From Alphaproteobacteria bacterium (GTDB lineage: Bacteria; Pseudomonadota; Alphaproteobacteria; Bin95), in assembly GCA_022827685.1 (NCBI GenBank), contig JAJEIH010000030.1, positions 1 through 56,046 of the forward strand: DNA of 56,046 nucleotides, given 5' to 3'. Under the pieces are notes generated by a model. That model was given only the letters and a program-made list of their open reading frames with translations, did no database searches and was not told where the DNA came from. Made by a program: the position numbers and the translations under genes. This document shows, one piece after another, positions 24,613 through 35,741 of the stretch; the stretch's first letter is position 1; every line of letters starts with the position of its first letter.

Positions 24613-25050
24613 ATGACGAACGGAGCGGCGGACGAAGCGGCAGGCGCGCCGCCGACGGTCCTGCCGGCGCCGAGAAAGGGCCGGGCGGTGAACGAGGAGC
24701 TGCGGGGCCTGGCGATGGCGGCCGTGCTGCATGAGGGCATGAGCGGCAGCGCGGCGGCGCGGCGGTTCGGGCTGGGCAGGGCGACGGTCAGCCGGTGGGT
24801 GCGGCGGTATCGCGAGACCGGCCGGGTGCGGGCCGCCGCGCAGGGCGGCAGCACCGCGCGGCTGGAGCGGGCGCGGGGGCTGATCCTCCGCATCCTGGTC
24901 GCGCAGCCGGACATTTCCATGTACGGGCTGCGCGATGCGCTCGCCGCCGAGGGGGTGAAGGTCTATCCGACCACGCTGCAGCGCTTCCTGAAACGCCACG
25001 GCCTGGACCGCAAGACGCGCCGCACCCGGCGGCAGGCGGGCGGCGGCTGA
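24613..25050 (+). CDS. Orphan IS630-type transposase DNA-binding domain
   Basis: A 145-residue protein with two helix-turn-helix parts: residues 25-70 (ELRGLAMAAVLHEGMSGSAA, then RRFGLGRATVSRWVRRYRET) and 85-135 (MYGLRDALAAEGVKVYPTTL, then QRFLKRHGLDRK). These match the N-terminal DNA-binding half of IS630/Tc1-like transposases. The DDE catalytic half is missing: the frame ends RRTRRQAGGG and no DDE-like sequence follows. It is either a truncated transposase or a domesticated DNA-binding protein. The ATG follows GGAGGAGCGGAGACG, a good ribosome-binding site, which favours expression. Confidence 0.7.
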   Translation: MTNGAADEAAGAPPTVLPAPRKGRAVNEELRGLAMAAVLHEGMSGSAAARRFGLGRATVSRWVRRYRETGRVRAAAQGGSTARLERARGLILRILVAQPDISMYGLRDALAAEGVKVYPTTLQRFLKRHGLDRKTRRTRRQAGGG

Positions 25051-25087
25051 CGGCGGGCGCTTGCGCCGGGGCCGCGGGGCGGGCGGC

Positions 25088-25200
25088 TTAACAGGCCCGA
25101 TTGCGCAATTCGTAGTCGGAAACGGTATCGTCGGCGTCCAGGGCGCGGCGACCTTCCTCAAGGGCGTCGCGGTCCCCGCCGCTCAGCGGCTCATCGGCCT
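25088..25200 (-). pseudogene. Possible antitoxin C-terminal remnant
   Basis: The minus-strand frame ending at 25088 encodes DEPLSGGDRDALEEGRRALD followed by ADDTVSDYELRNRAC and a stop, resembling the C-terminal tail of small antitoxins. No suitable start or N-terminal domain is present upstream. In the 25051-25430 gap nothing else is recognised apart from a small palindrome, cgttcgaacg, near 25217. A very weak call. Confidence 0.2.
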
Positions 25201-25430
25201 TGGGGCAAGGAAGAGCGTTCGAACGAACGAGTGCCCGACCCCGGACAGGGATTCGAGATAGCGCCCGGCGACTGCGGGCCGGTCCCAGCCGGGAGGGTCC
25301 ATCGAGGTGCTCCGGTTCCGTCAGCGGAACCCTACCGCATTCCGCGACCAGTGCCGCCCCGCCCCGTAGCCGTGACACGGCGGCCGGGCGGTCGTAGCAT
25401 CGCAGGAATTCGGGGAGTGGAGAGCATGGC

Positions 25431-25754
25431 ATGAGCGCAGATGTGGCCTTGCGCCGGAAGCGGCCGGCCCTTAAGGCGACGTACCCGGATGTACTCGACG
25501 CTCCGCCGCATATGGCGTCCGAGATCATCAAAGGAGCATTGCGCCTCCAGCCGCAGCCGGCCAATAGCCACGCCATAGCCGGCTCCTCGCTCGGCATGGA
25601 AATAGGCAGTCCGTTCCGGTGGGGTCGGGGCAGGCCGGGCGGCTGGTGGATCGTCGATCAGCCGGAACTCCATTTCGGCGAGGACATGCTGGTACCCTAC
25701 CTTGTCTGTGGGGTGGGTAGGGGCCTCGGAATCTGTCGTGATGCGAGTCACTAG
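25431..25754 (+). pseudogene. Truncated Uma2-family (DUF820) endonuclease
   Basis: The first 85-90 residues match the start of Uma2-family proteins: ATYPDVLDAPPHMASEIIKG, LRLQPQPANSHAIAGSSLG and PGGWWIVDQPELHFGEDMLV followed by PYL. Uma2 proteins are PD-(D/E)xK-fold nucleases of about 180-200 residues, often linked to transposons. Here the homology ends after VPYL, within codons for the nuclease core, and the frame stops after a short unrelated tail (107 codons in all). The break lies 60-80 bp before the AT-richer HNH gene, so insertion of that foreign DNA probably truncated it. The start follows GGGGAGTGGAGAG. Confidence 0.7.
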
Positions 25755-25769
25755 AAGGGGTTATTTTCG

Positions 25770-26765
25770 TTGACTAACCTCGTATTGCTTCACAAGTCTG
25801 GCTCAAAGTACAAGGACCAGCCTGAGAGGCACTACCACTTTCCTAATCGACCCTATCTGAAGGCTATGAAGGAGGCGGTAGGAGAATGGATCGTTTATTT
25901 CGAGCCACAGGGCAAGAGCGCAGCAACTCCTGGCCGGCACGTTTATTTCGCGGCAGCGCGCATTGACGATATTGACCCAGACCCAGAAGACCCAAATCAT
26001 TCTTATGCCCGAATCACCGATTATTTCGACTTCCCCGAACTGGTGCATTTCAGGCGTTTGGATGGTACCCATTACGAAAGCAGGCTACAGCAACCAGACG
26101 GCTCCACGAATCGGGGGCTTCGACAATGGGCTGTGCGCCGTATTGATGCTGCTGATTTTTACTCTATTCGGGATGCTGGGATGATGATCCCAGAGCATCT
26201 CCAATTGTCCGATTCGTCTAGTTTTTCGGACTCCTATTCTTCAGAGATTGGCTTCTCGGAATACAGTATTTCGGAGTTCGATTTCTCGGATTCTGATTTG
26301 TCAGATCCTTCTTCATTCTCTCGCGCAGTCGTGCCCCTTTCGGGAAACCGGAAGGTCCGAGACCCGCTGTTCAGGGCTGCTGTTTTGCGAAGTTATGACT
26401 CGTGTTGTGCTTTCACGGATCTGAAGATTTTGAACGGTGGCAACCGAGCGGAAGTCGATGCTGCGCATATCGTGCCGGTAGGTCATAACCATCAGGGTAA
26501 CGACAGTGTCCGCAATGGGCTTGCATTGTCGAAGACTATGCATTGGCTGTTTGACCGAGGGATACTTGCCGTCGGCGATGACTATCGGATTATGGAATCT
26601 CCGGGACGTCTACCCGATAAGATTAGGCCGCTCTTTCGTCCGAGCGGCATAATTCGTGTGCCGAGGATTCCAGGAGAACAACCGAATCCCGAATATCTGC
26701 GATATCATCGCCAAATGTTTGAGGACGATTATGGAGAGTTTATACCTTTGGCAGTTGCCCAATAG
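25770..26765 (+). CDS. HNH endonuclease with PUA/EVE-like N-terminus, candidate type IV restriction enzyme
   Basis: A 331-residue protein with less GC-biased codons than its neighbours. The C-terminal HNH domain reads EVDAAHIVPVGHNHQGNDSV then RNGLALSKTMHWLFDRG, placing H233, N249 and H258 as the likely active-site triad. The N-terminal 140 residues (HYHFPNRPYLKAMKEAVGEW, then IVYFEPQGKS and YFAAARIDDI) resemble PUA/EVE-like readers found in modification-dependent nucleases. A Ser/Asp/Phe linker of about 40 residues (146-185) joins them. The TTG at 25770 follows AAGGGG. It probably cleaves modified invading DNA. The HNH part is solid; the reader assignment is inferred. Confidence 0.75.
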   Translation: MTNLVLLHKSGSKYKDQPERHYHFPNRPYLKAMKEAVGEWIVYFEPQGKSAATPGRHVYFAAARIDDIDPDPEDPNHSYARITDYFDFPELVHFRRLDGTHYESRLQQPDGSTNRGLRQWAVRRIDAADFYSIRDAGMMIPEHLQLSDSSSFSDSYSSEIGFSEYSISEFDFSDSDLSDPSSFSRAVVPLSGNRKVRDPLFRAAVLRSYDSCCAFTDLKILNGGNRAEVDAAHIVPVGHNHQGNDSVRNGLALSKTMHWLFDRGILAVGDDYRIMESPGRLPDKIRPLFRPSGIIRVPRIPGEQPNPEYLRYHRQMFEDDYGEFIPLAVAQ

Positions 26766-26780
26766 GCAGAATCCATCGGC

Positions 26781-26901
26781 ATCCCGCCACGCCCTTTCTG
26801 GCGGTCATGATGGTGGAGCTGTTGGTATTGCCGGAGGTGATCGCGGGCATGACGCGGAGGGTCTCCAGCCTGCGGACCCTGAGCCGGTCGGTCGCGGCGT
26901 C
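26781..26901 (-). pseudogene. Relic of a GMC oxidoreductase C-terminus
   Basis: The minus strand encodes DRLRVRRLETLRV then MPAITSGNTNSSTIMTARKG, which aligns with [20 protein letters not shown] and [18 protein letters not shown] of the intact GMC gene at 27347. Five residues (IDASV) are missing; at DNA level this is a 15-bp loss between two copies of atgac. Upstream coding sequence is absent and key residues are changed. It is a decayed fragment of a GMC gene, probably from a paralogue, abutting the HNH gene. Confidence 0.75.
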
Positions 26902-26945
26902 GGAACGCTCTTGCCATTCAGCCGCATGATTTCCAAAGTCGGGCC

Positions 26946-27185
26946 ATGTTCGAATCGGCCGACACGATTCCGATCCTGCTCGCCATCGTCGGCGTCGGCG
27001 GCGTTCTCGCCGGCATGGCGTGGCGCATGGCCGCCCGCCTTGACAGGCGCATAACCGAGGACAGGCGCGCCGCCGATGCGGACCGCCGCGCGTTCCAGCG
27101 CGCCATGGACGACTTCCGGACCGAGATGCAGCGCCTCGCCGAGCGGCACTCCCGCGTCGAAGGGTGGTTCAACGCCGCCGGATAG
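26946..27185 (+). CDS. Small membrane-anchored coiled-coil protein (family member 2)
   Basis: A 79-residue protein: a short N-terminus, a hydrophobic helix (ILLAIVGVGGVLAGMAW), then a highly charged helix (RRITEDRRAADADRRAFQRA) ending RLAERHSRVEGWFNAAG. It shares the VGxxLAG membrane helix, charged coiled coil and SRVEG-type ending with the proteins at 9316 and 44658. The ATG at 26946 has only a weak ribosome-binding site. It lies between a GMC relic and a palindromic element. Function unknown. Confidence 0.65.
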   Translation: MFESADTIPILLAIVGVGGVLAGMAWRMAARLDRRITEDRRAADADRRAFQRAMDDFRTEMQRLAERHSRVEGWFNAAG

Positions 27186-27234
27186 TTGCGGAATCCGTTC
27201 CGGTCGAACCGCATTTCGGTCCGAACCTGAAATT

Positions 27235-27340
27235 GTCGCCCCGGACCGCGATCCGGGGCCCATCCACAACCGTTTCGGCCTAGCGGAAAGGCCGGAAGAT
27301 GGACCCCGGATCGCCGCTGGCGCGCCGTCCGGGGTGACGA
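27235..27340. repeat. Palindromic intergenic element, copy 2
   Basis: The left arm (gtcgccccggaccgcgatcc from 27235) and the complement of the right arm (tcgtcaccccggacggcgcg, with cgatccggggtcc further in) are inverted copies with a small insertion in the right arm. A nested ggcc stem is in the middle. It occupies the gap between the small membrane gene and the convergent GMC gene and could terminate both. It is related in layout to the element at 24207. Confidence 0.65.
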
Positions 27341-27346
27341 TTGGGG

Positions 27347-28963
27347 TTATCCCCGCGCATCCTCCAGCGCCATGGCGGCGCCCTTTTCGGCGATCATGAT
27401 GGTGGGGCTGTTGGTGTTGCCGGAGACGATGGCGGGCATGACCGAGGCGTCTATGACGCGGAGGTTCTCCAGCCCGTGGACCTTCAGCCGGTCGGAGACG
27501 ACCGCTTCGCTGTCGCTGCCCATCCTGCAGGTGCCGACCGGGTGGTAGGTGGTGGTGCCGAGGTCGGCGGCGGCGCGGGCCAGCTCCTCGTCGGACTCGA
27601 AGGCGGGGCCGGGCACGAACTCCTCCGGCGCGTAGGGCGCGAGCGACGGCGCGGCAACGATGCGCCGGGTCAGCCGCACCATATCGACCGCCACCTGCCG
27701 GTCGCCGGGCGTGGAGAGATAGTTGGGCCGGATCGCGGGCGGCTCTTCCGGGTCCGGGGATTTGAGCGTGATCCAGCCCCGGCTCTCCGGCCTGAGGTTG
27801 CAGGGCGAGGCGGTGAAGGCGGGGAAGGTGTGCAGCGGCTCGCCGAACCGGTCGAGCGAGAGCGGCTGGACGTGATATTGCACATTGGCGGTCTCGCGCG
27901 CGGGGTCGGACTTCGCGAACGCGCCGAGCTGGCTCGGCGCCATGGTGAGCGGCCCGCGCCGGAACAGGATGTATTCGAGCCCCATGCCGAGCCGGCCCCA
28001 GAGGCTGTTCGCGCGCCGGTTGAGCGTCTCCACGCCGGAGACCCGGAACGCCATGCGGATCTGCATGTGGTCCTGGAGGTTGCCGCCGACGCCGGAAAGC
28101 TCGTGCAACACCGCCACGCCCTTCTCCTGCAGCAGCGCGCCCGGCCCGACGCCGGAGACCTGCAGCAGATGCGGCGAGCCGATGGCGCCCGCCGCCAGGA
28201 CGAGCTCGCCCGCGACCTCCGCCCGTTCGTCCCGCCCCTTGCGGCGGAATTCGAGGCCGGTCGCGCGGTGGCCGTCGAAGTGAATGCGCCGCGCGCGGGC
28301 GCCGGTCAGCACGGTCAGGTTGGGGCGCTTCTCCGCCGGCCGCAGGAAGCCGCGCGCGGTGTTCCAGCGGGTGCCGCCGCGCTGGTTGACCATGAATTTG
28401 CCGGTGCCCTCATTGTCGCCGTCGTTGAAGTCCGGCGTCGGGTGCAGGCCGATATCGGCGCAGGCGCGCTGGAAGGCATCGAGGATTTCCCAGCCGACCC
28501 GGGGCTGCTCCACCCGCCACTCGCCGCCCGTGCCGTGGAACTCGTCCGGCGGGCCGAAATGGTATTCCGACTTGCGGAACCAGGGCAGCACGTCGTCCCA
28601 GGACCAGCCGCGATTGCCCATCTGCGCCCAGCCGTCATAGTCGCGGGCCTGGCCGCGCATATAGACCATGCCGTTGATCGACGAGGAGCCGCCGAGCCCC
28701 CGGCCGCGCGGATAGGGGACCGTGCGCCCGTTCAGCCCGGGCTCCGCCTCGGTGGCGAAGCACCAGTCGGTGCGCGGGTTGTTCTGGGTGTAGAGATAGC
28801 CGACGGGAATCCTGATCCAGATGTAGTTGTCCCGGCCGCCCGCCTCCAGCAGCAGCACCCGGTTGCGCGCGTCCTCCGACAGCCGGTTCGCCAGCACGCA
28901 CCCCGCCGAGCCCCCGCCGACGACCACATAGTCGAAGCTGCCGACGCTCTGAGGCTGGGTCAT
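27347..28963 (-). CDS. GMC-family FAD-dependent oxidoreductase (choline dehydrogenase-like)
   Basis: A 538-residue GMC enzyme. [20 protein letters not shown] is the FAD-binding N-terminus, [20 protein letters not shown] is GMC signature 1 and LAAGAIGSPHLLQVSGVGP is signature 2. The active-site His in YHPVGTCRMG and Asn in GNTNSPT are present. It oxidises a primary alcohol and is likely membrane-peripheral. It lies 43 bp after tldD on the same strand. It is a paralogue of the enzyme at 17702; a decayed third copy of the C-terminus lies just to its left. Confidence 0.9.
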   Translation of the reverse strand: MTQPQSVGSFDYVVVGGGSAGCVLANRLSEDARNRVLLLEAGGRDNYIWIRIPVGYLYTQNNPRTDWCFATEAEPGLNGRTVPYPRGRGLGGSSSINGMVYMRGQARDYDGWAQMGNRGWSWDDVLPWFRKSEYHFGPPDEFHGTGGEWRVEQPRVGWEILDAFQRACADIGLHPTPDFNDGDNEGTGKFMVNQRGGTRWNTARGFLRPAEKRPNLTVLTGARARRIHFDGHRATGLEFRRKGRDERAEVAGELVLAAGAIGSPHLLQVSGVGPGALLQEKGVAVLHELSGVGGNLQDHMQIRMAFRVSGVETLNRRANSLWGRLGMGLEYILFRRGPLTMAPSQLGAFAKSDPARETANVQYHVQPLSLDRFGEPLHTFPAFTASPCNLRPESRGWITLKSPDPEEPPAIRPNYLSTPGDRQVAVDMVRLTRRIVAAPSLAPYAPEEFVPGPAFESDEELARAAADLGTTTYHPVGTCRMGSDSEAVVSDRLKVHGLENLRVIDASVMPAIVSGNTNSPTIMIAEKGAAMALEDARG

Positions 28964-29006
28964 CCGTGCCCTCCCGGCAGGCCGTATCGACTGCGGGCCG
29001 CTCTCC

Positions 29007-33148
<4,142 letters not shown>

Positions 33149-33193
33149 CGCCCGTCCCCGACTCCCCGCAGCGCCGGAGGATCGACTGAACCC

Positions 33194-34114
33194 GTGAGCG
33201 ACGCCTCCACCGCAGGAACCGCCGGCCTCGCGCCGACCGCCGGCTTCGCGCCGTCTGCCGGCGTCGGCGACTGGCTCGCGCTGCTGAAGCCGCGCGTCAT
33301 GTCGCTGGTCGTCTTCACCGGGCTGGTCGGCATGGCGATCGCGCCGGGCTCCCTGCACCCGCTGCTGGCGGCCGTCGCCGTGCTGTGCATCGCCGCCGGG
33401 GCGGGCGCGTCCGGCGCGGTGAACATGTGGTACGACCGCGATATCGACGCCGTGATGGAGCGCACGCGCGCCCGGCCGCTGCCGCAGGGCCTGATCGAGC
33501 CGGACGACGCGCTCGCCTTCGGCATCCTGTTGTCCGCGGGCGCGGTCGGCATGATGGGCCTCGCCGTCAACTGGCTCGCCGCCGGCCTGCTGGCGCTCAC
33601 CATCGCCTTCTACGTCTTCGTCTATACGATCTGGCTCAAGCGCCGCACGCCGCAGAACATCGTGATCGGCGGCGCGGCCGGGGCCATCCCGCCGGTCATC
33701 GGCTGGGCCGCGGTCACGGGCGATCTGGCGCTGACGCCGCTCTGCCTGTTCGCCATCGTCTTCATCTGGACGCCGCCGCATTTCTGGGCTCTGGCGCTCA
33801 CCCGCTCGGGCGACTATGCCGCCGCCGGCGTGCCGATGCTGCCGGTGACGGCCGGGGCGAAGGAGACCCGGCGGCAGATCCTGATCTACAGCGCCGTGCT
33901 GGCGCCGCTCGGCCTGGCGCCCGTGGCGGCGGGCGGCCTCGGCTGGCTCTACGGCGCGGCGGCGGCGCTGCTCGGGGCCGAGTTCCTGCGCCGCGCGCTT
34001 GCCGTCTGGCGCCGCGCCGACGACCGGAGCGCGCGGTCGCTCTTCGGCTTCTCGCTCGTCTATCTGGCGGCGCTCTTCTCCGCCATGCTCGCGGACCGGG
34101 CCCTGGGGCTATGA
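33194..34114 (+). CDS. ctaB: Protoheme IX farnesyltransferase (haem O synthase)
   Basis: A 306-residue UbiA-type prenyltransferase with about nine membrane helices. The two Asp-rich motifs are present: [20 protein letters not shown] and, less conserved, around HPPHFW-like [16 protein letters not shown]. It converts haem B to haem O for the oxidase. The start is GTG at 33194, after a Pro/Ala-rich leader ([19 protein letters not shown]). It lies 45 bp after coxA and is directly followed by a 40-codon membrane ORF. Confidence 0.94.
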   Translation: MSDASTAGTAGLAPTAGFAPSAGVGDWLALLKPRVMSLVVFTGLVGMAIAPGSLHPLLAAVAVLCIAAGAGASGAVNMWYDRDIDAVMERTRARPLPQGLIEPDDALAFGILLSAGAVGMMGLAVNWLAAGLLALTIAFYVFVYTIWLKRRTPQNIVIGGAAGAIPPVIGWAAVTGDLALTPLCLFAIVFIWTPPHFWALALTRSGDYAAAGVPMLPVTAGAKETRRQILIYSAVLAPLGLAPVAAGGLGWLYGAAAALLGAEFLRRALAVWRRADDRSARSLFGFSLVYLAALFSAMLADRALGL

Positions 34115-34237
34115 ATGGCGGAGCTTTCGGAAAGAGAACGCCGCCGGCGCTTCAAGAACCGGGTCCTGCTCGTGGCGCTGCTGGCCTTCGTGGTCGTCGT
34201 CTATGCGGTGAGCGTGGTGCGGATGGGAGGCGGCTGA
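34115..34237 (+). CDS. Small single-pass membrane protein in the cox operon
   Basis: A 40-residue protein beginning MAELSERERRRRFKNRV followed by one hydrophobic helix (LLVALLAFVVVVYAVSVV) and RMGGG. The ATG at 34115 follows directly on the ctaB stop (34112-34114), and the stop lies 3 bp before ctaG. Short proteins with a basic N-terminus, one helix and a terminal RMGG occupy this slot in many alphaproteobacterial cox operons. A role in oxidase assembly is likely but not proven. Confidence 0.8.
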   Translation: MAELSERERRRRFKNRVLLVALLAFVVVVYAVSVVRMGGG

Positions 34238-34240
34238 GCC

Positions 34241-34930
34241 ATGGCTGACCGCCGCCGGAACCGGCGCATTGCCGCCGCGCTCGTCACGGTGCCGCTGGCG
34301 ATGGGCGCGCTCGCATGGGCGTCGGCCCCGCTCTACCGCCTGTTCTGCCAGGTCACGGGCTTCGGCGGCACGCCCGGCACGGCGGCAGAGGCCCCGCAGG
34401 CGGCGGCCGACGCGCCGAGCATCGAAATCCGCTTCAACGCCGACATCGCGCCCGACCTCGACTGGCGCTTCGGCCCGGTGGAGCGGGCGGTCACGGTCCG
34501 GCTCGGCGAGCAGGCGCTCGCCTTCTACCGGGCGGAGAACCTTGGCGACGAACCCGTCACCGGCGCGGCGGTCTTCAATGTCACGCCGTTGAAGGCGGGC
34601 GCCTATTTCAGCAAGATCGACTGCTTCTGCTTCACCGAGCAGCGGCTGGGTCCGGGCGAGAGCGCCGACATGCCGGTCTCCTTCTTCGTCGATCCGGAGA
34701 TCGCCCGGGACCCGAATGTCCGCGATGTCGGGACGATCACGCTGTCCTACACTTTCTTCAGGTCCGATGAAGAGCCGTCGGGCGATGCGGCGGCGACAGA
34801 GAAACAACAGGCCGCCGCGGCGAACATTACGAATGGCGGCGTCAGCGCCGCCGCGCTGAACGCGGCGAACACTACGAATGGCGGCGTTAGCGCCGCCGCG
34901 ACCAATCGGGAGCAGACCCATGGCGGATAG
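34241..34930 (+). CDS. ctaG: Cytochrome c oxidase assembly protein CtaG (Cox11)
   Basis: A 229-residue Cox11 homologue that delivers copper to the CuB site. One N-terminal membrane helix is followed by a periplasmic domain with the copper-binding CFCF motif in SKIDCFCFTEQRL. The core ends near ITLSYTFF; a tail of about 50 residues beyond it is unusual and contains two 15-residue repeats (AANITNGGVSAAALN, AANTTNGGVSAAATN). The stop overlaps coxC by 11 bp. The assignment is strong; the tail is probably a later insertion. Confidence 0.93.
   Translation: MADRRRNRRIAAALVTVPLAMGALAWASAPLYRLFCQVTGFGGTPGTAAEAPQAAADAPSIEIRFNADIAPDLDWRFGPVERAVTVRLGEQALAFYRAENLGDEPVTGAAVFNVTPLKAGAYFSKIDCFCFTEQRLGPGESADMPVSFFVDPEIARDPNVRDVGTITLSYTFFRSDEEPSGDAAATEKQQAAAANITNGGVSAAALNAANTTNGGVSAAATNREQTHGG
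34817..34906. repeat. Tandem 45-bp repeat with GC palindrome inside ctaG
   Basis: Two 45-bp copies (34817-34861 and 34862-34906) differ at a few positions. Each holds an inverted repeat, ggcggc then gccgcc separated by six bases, preceded by acgaat. Because 45 is divisible by three the ctaG frame is kept, adding a neutral Ala/Asn/Ser tail. This resembles palindromic elements that insert in frame in some Alphaproteobacteria. Confidence 0.8.
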
Positions 34931-35738
34931 CCACGTCCAGAAGCACCCCTACCATCTGGTCGATCCGAGTCCCTGGCCGCTGATCGGCGCGGTCGCGGCC
35001 TTCCTCGCGACCTTGGGCACGGTGCTGTTCATGCATGACGGGGTGATATGGGTCATGGCGCTCGGCCTGGTGCTGATCCTCGCCACCATGGCCGTGTGGT
35101 GGCGCGACGTGATCCGCGAAGCGGAGCATGAGGGCCACCACACCCAGCCGGTGCAGATCGGGCTGCGCTTCGGCATGGCGCTGTTCATCGCCTCGGAGGT
35201 GATGTTCTTCTCGGCCTTCTTCTGGGCGTTCTTCGACGGCGCGCTGTTCTTCGGCGCGGAGGAAATGCCGGGCCGTATCGAGGCGACCGGCGGCGTCTGG
35301 CCGCCGACGGGCATCGTGCCCTTCGAGGCGTTCGGGCTGCCCTTCCTGAACACGCTCATCCTGCTGCTCTCGGGCGTCACCGTCACCTGGGCGCACCACG
35401 CGCTGCTGCACGGCGACCGGGCGGGGCTGATCCAGGGCCTCGCCTGCACGGTCGCGCTCGGCGTGCTGTTCACCGGCTGCCAGATCTTCGAATACAGCCA
35501 TGCCGCCTTCGGCTTCCGCGAGGGCATCTATCCCTCCACCTTCTTCATGGCGACGGGCTTCCACGGCTTCCATGTCATCATCGGCACCTGCTTCCTGACC
35601 GTCTGCCTGTTCCGGGCGATCAAGGGGCATTTCCGGCCCGACCATCATTTCGGCTTCGAGGCGGCGGCCTGGTACTGGCATTTCGTCGATGTCGTCTGGC
35701 TGTTCCTGTTCTCGGTCGTCTATATCTGGGGCAGCTAG
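34920..35738 (+). CDS. coxC: Cytochrome c oxidase subunit III
   Basis: A 272-residue subunit III with seven membrane helices. Typical blocks are HPYHLVDPSPWPL at the N-terminus, RFGMALFIASEVMFFSAFFW, the Glu-containing helix, YPSTFFMATGFHGFHVIIGT and WYWHFVDVVWLFLFSVVYIW. It stabilises subunit I and proton uptake. The ATG at 34920 lies inside the end of ctaG, implying coupled translation. Its TAG stop (35736-35738) is in the same frame as the following SURF1 sequence, an oddity described under SURF1. Confidence 0.95.
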   Translation: MADSHVQKHPYHLVDPSPWPLIGAVAAFLATLGTVLFMHDGVIWVMALGLVLILATMAVWWRDVIREAEHEGHHTQPVQIGLRFGMALFIASEVMFFSAFFWAFFDGALFFGAEEMPGRIEATGGVWPPTGIVPFEAFGLPFLNTLILLLSGVTVTWAHHALLHGDRAGLIQGLACTVALGVLFTGCQIFEYSHAAFGFREGIYPSTFFMATGFHGFHVIIGTCFLTVCLFRAIKGHFRPDHHFGFEAAAWYWHFVDVVWLFLFSVVYIWGS

Positions 35739-35741
35739 GCC

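Noticed and set aside
24404-24616. A 70-codon frame ending at the start of the orphan HTH gene
   Set aside because: Its apparent repeats follow from the 33-bp-spaced DNA repeats; it lacks a clear ribosome-binding site and resembles no protein family.
25332-25751. A 139-codon minus-strand frame opposite the Uma2 remnant
   Set aside because: The plus strand shows direct Uma2 similarity; this frame is its antisense and has no domain.
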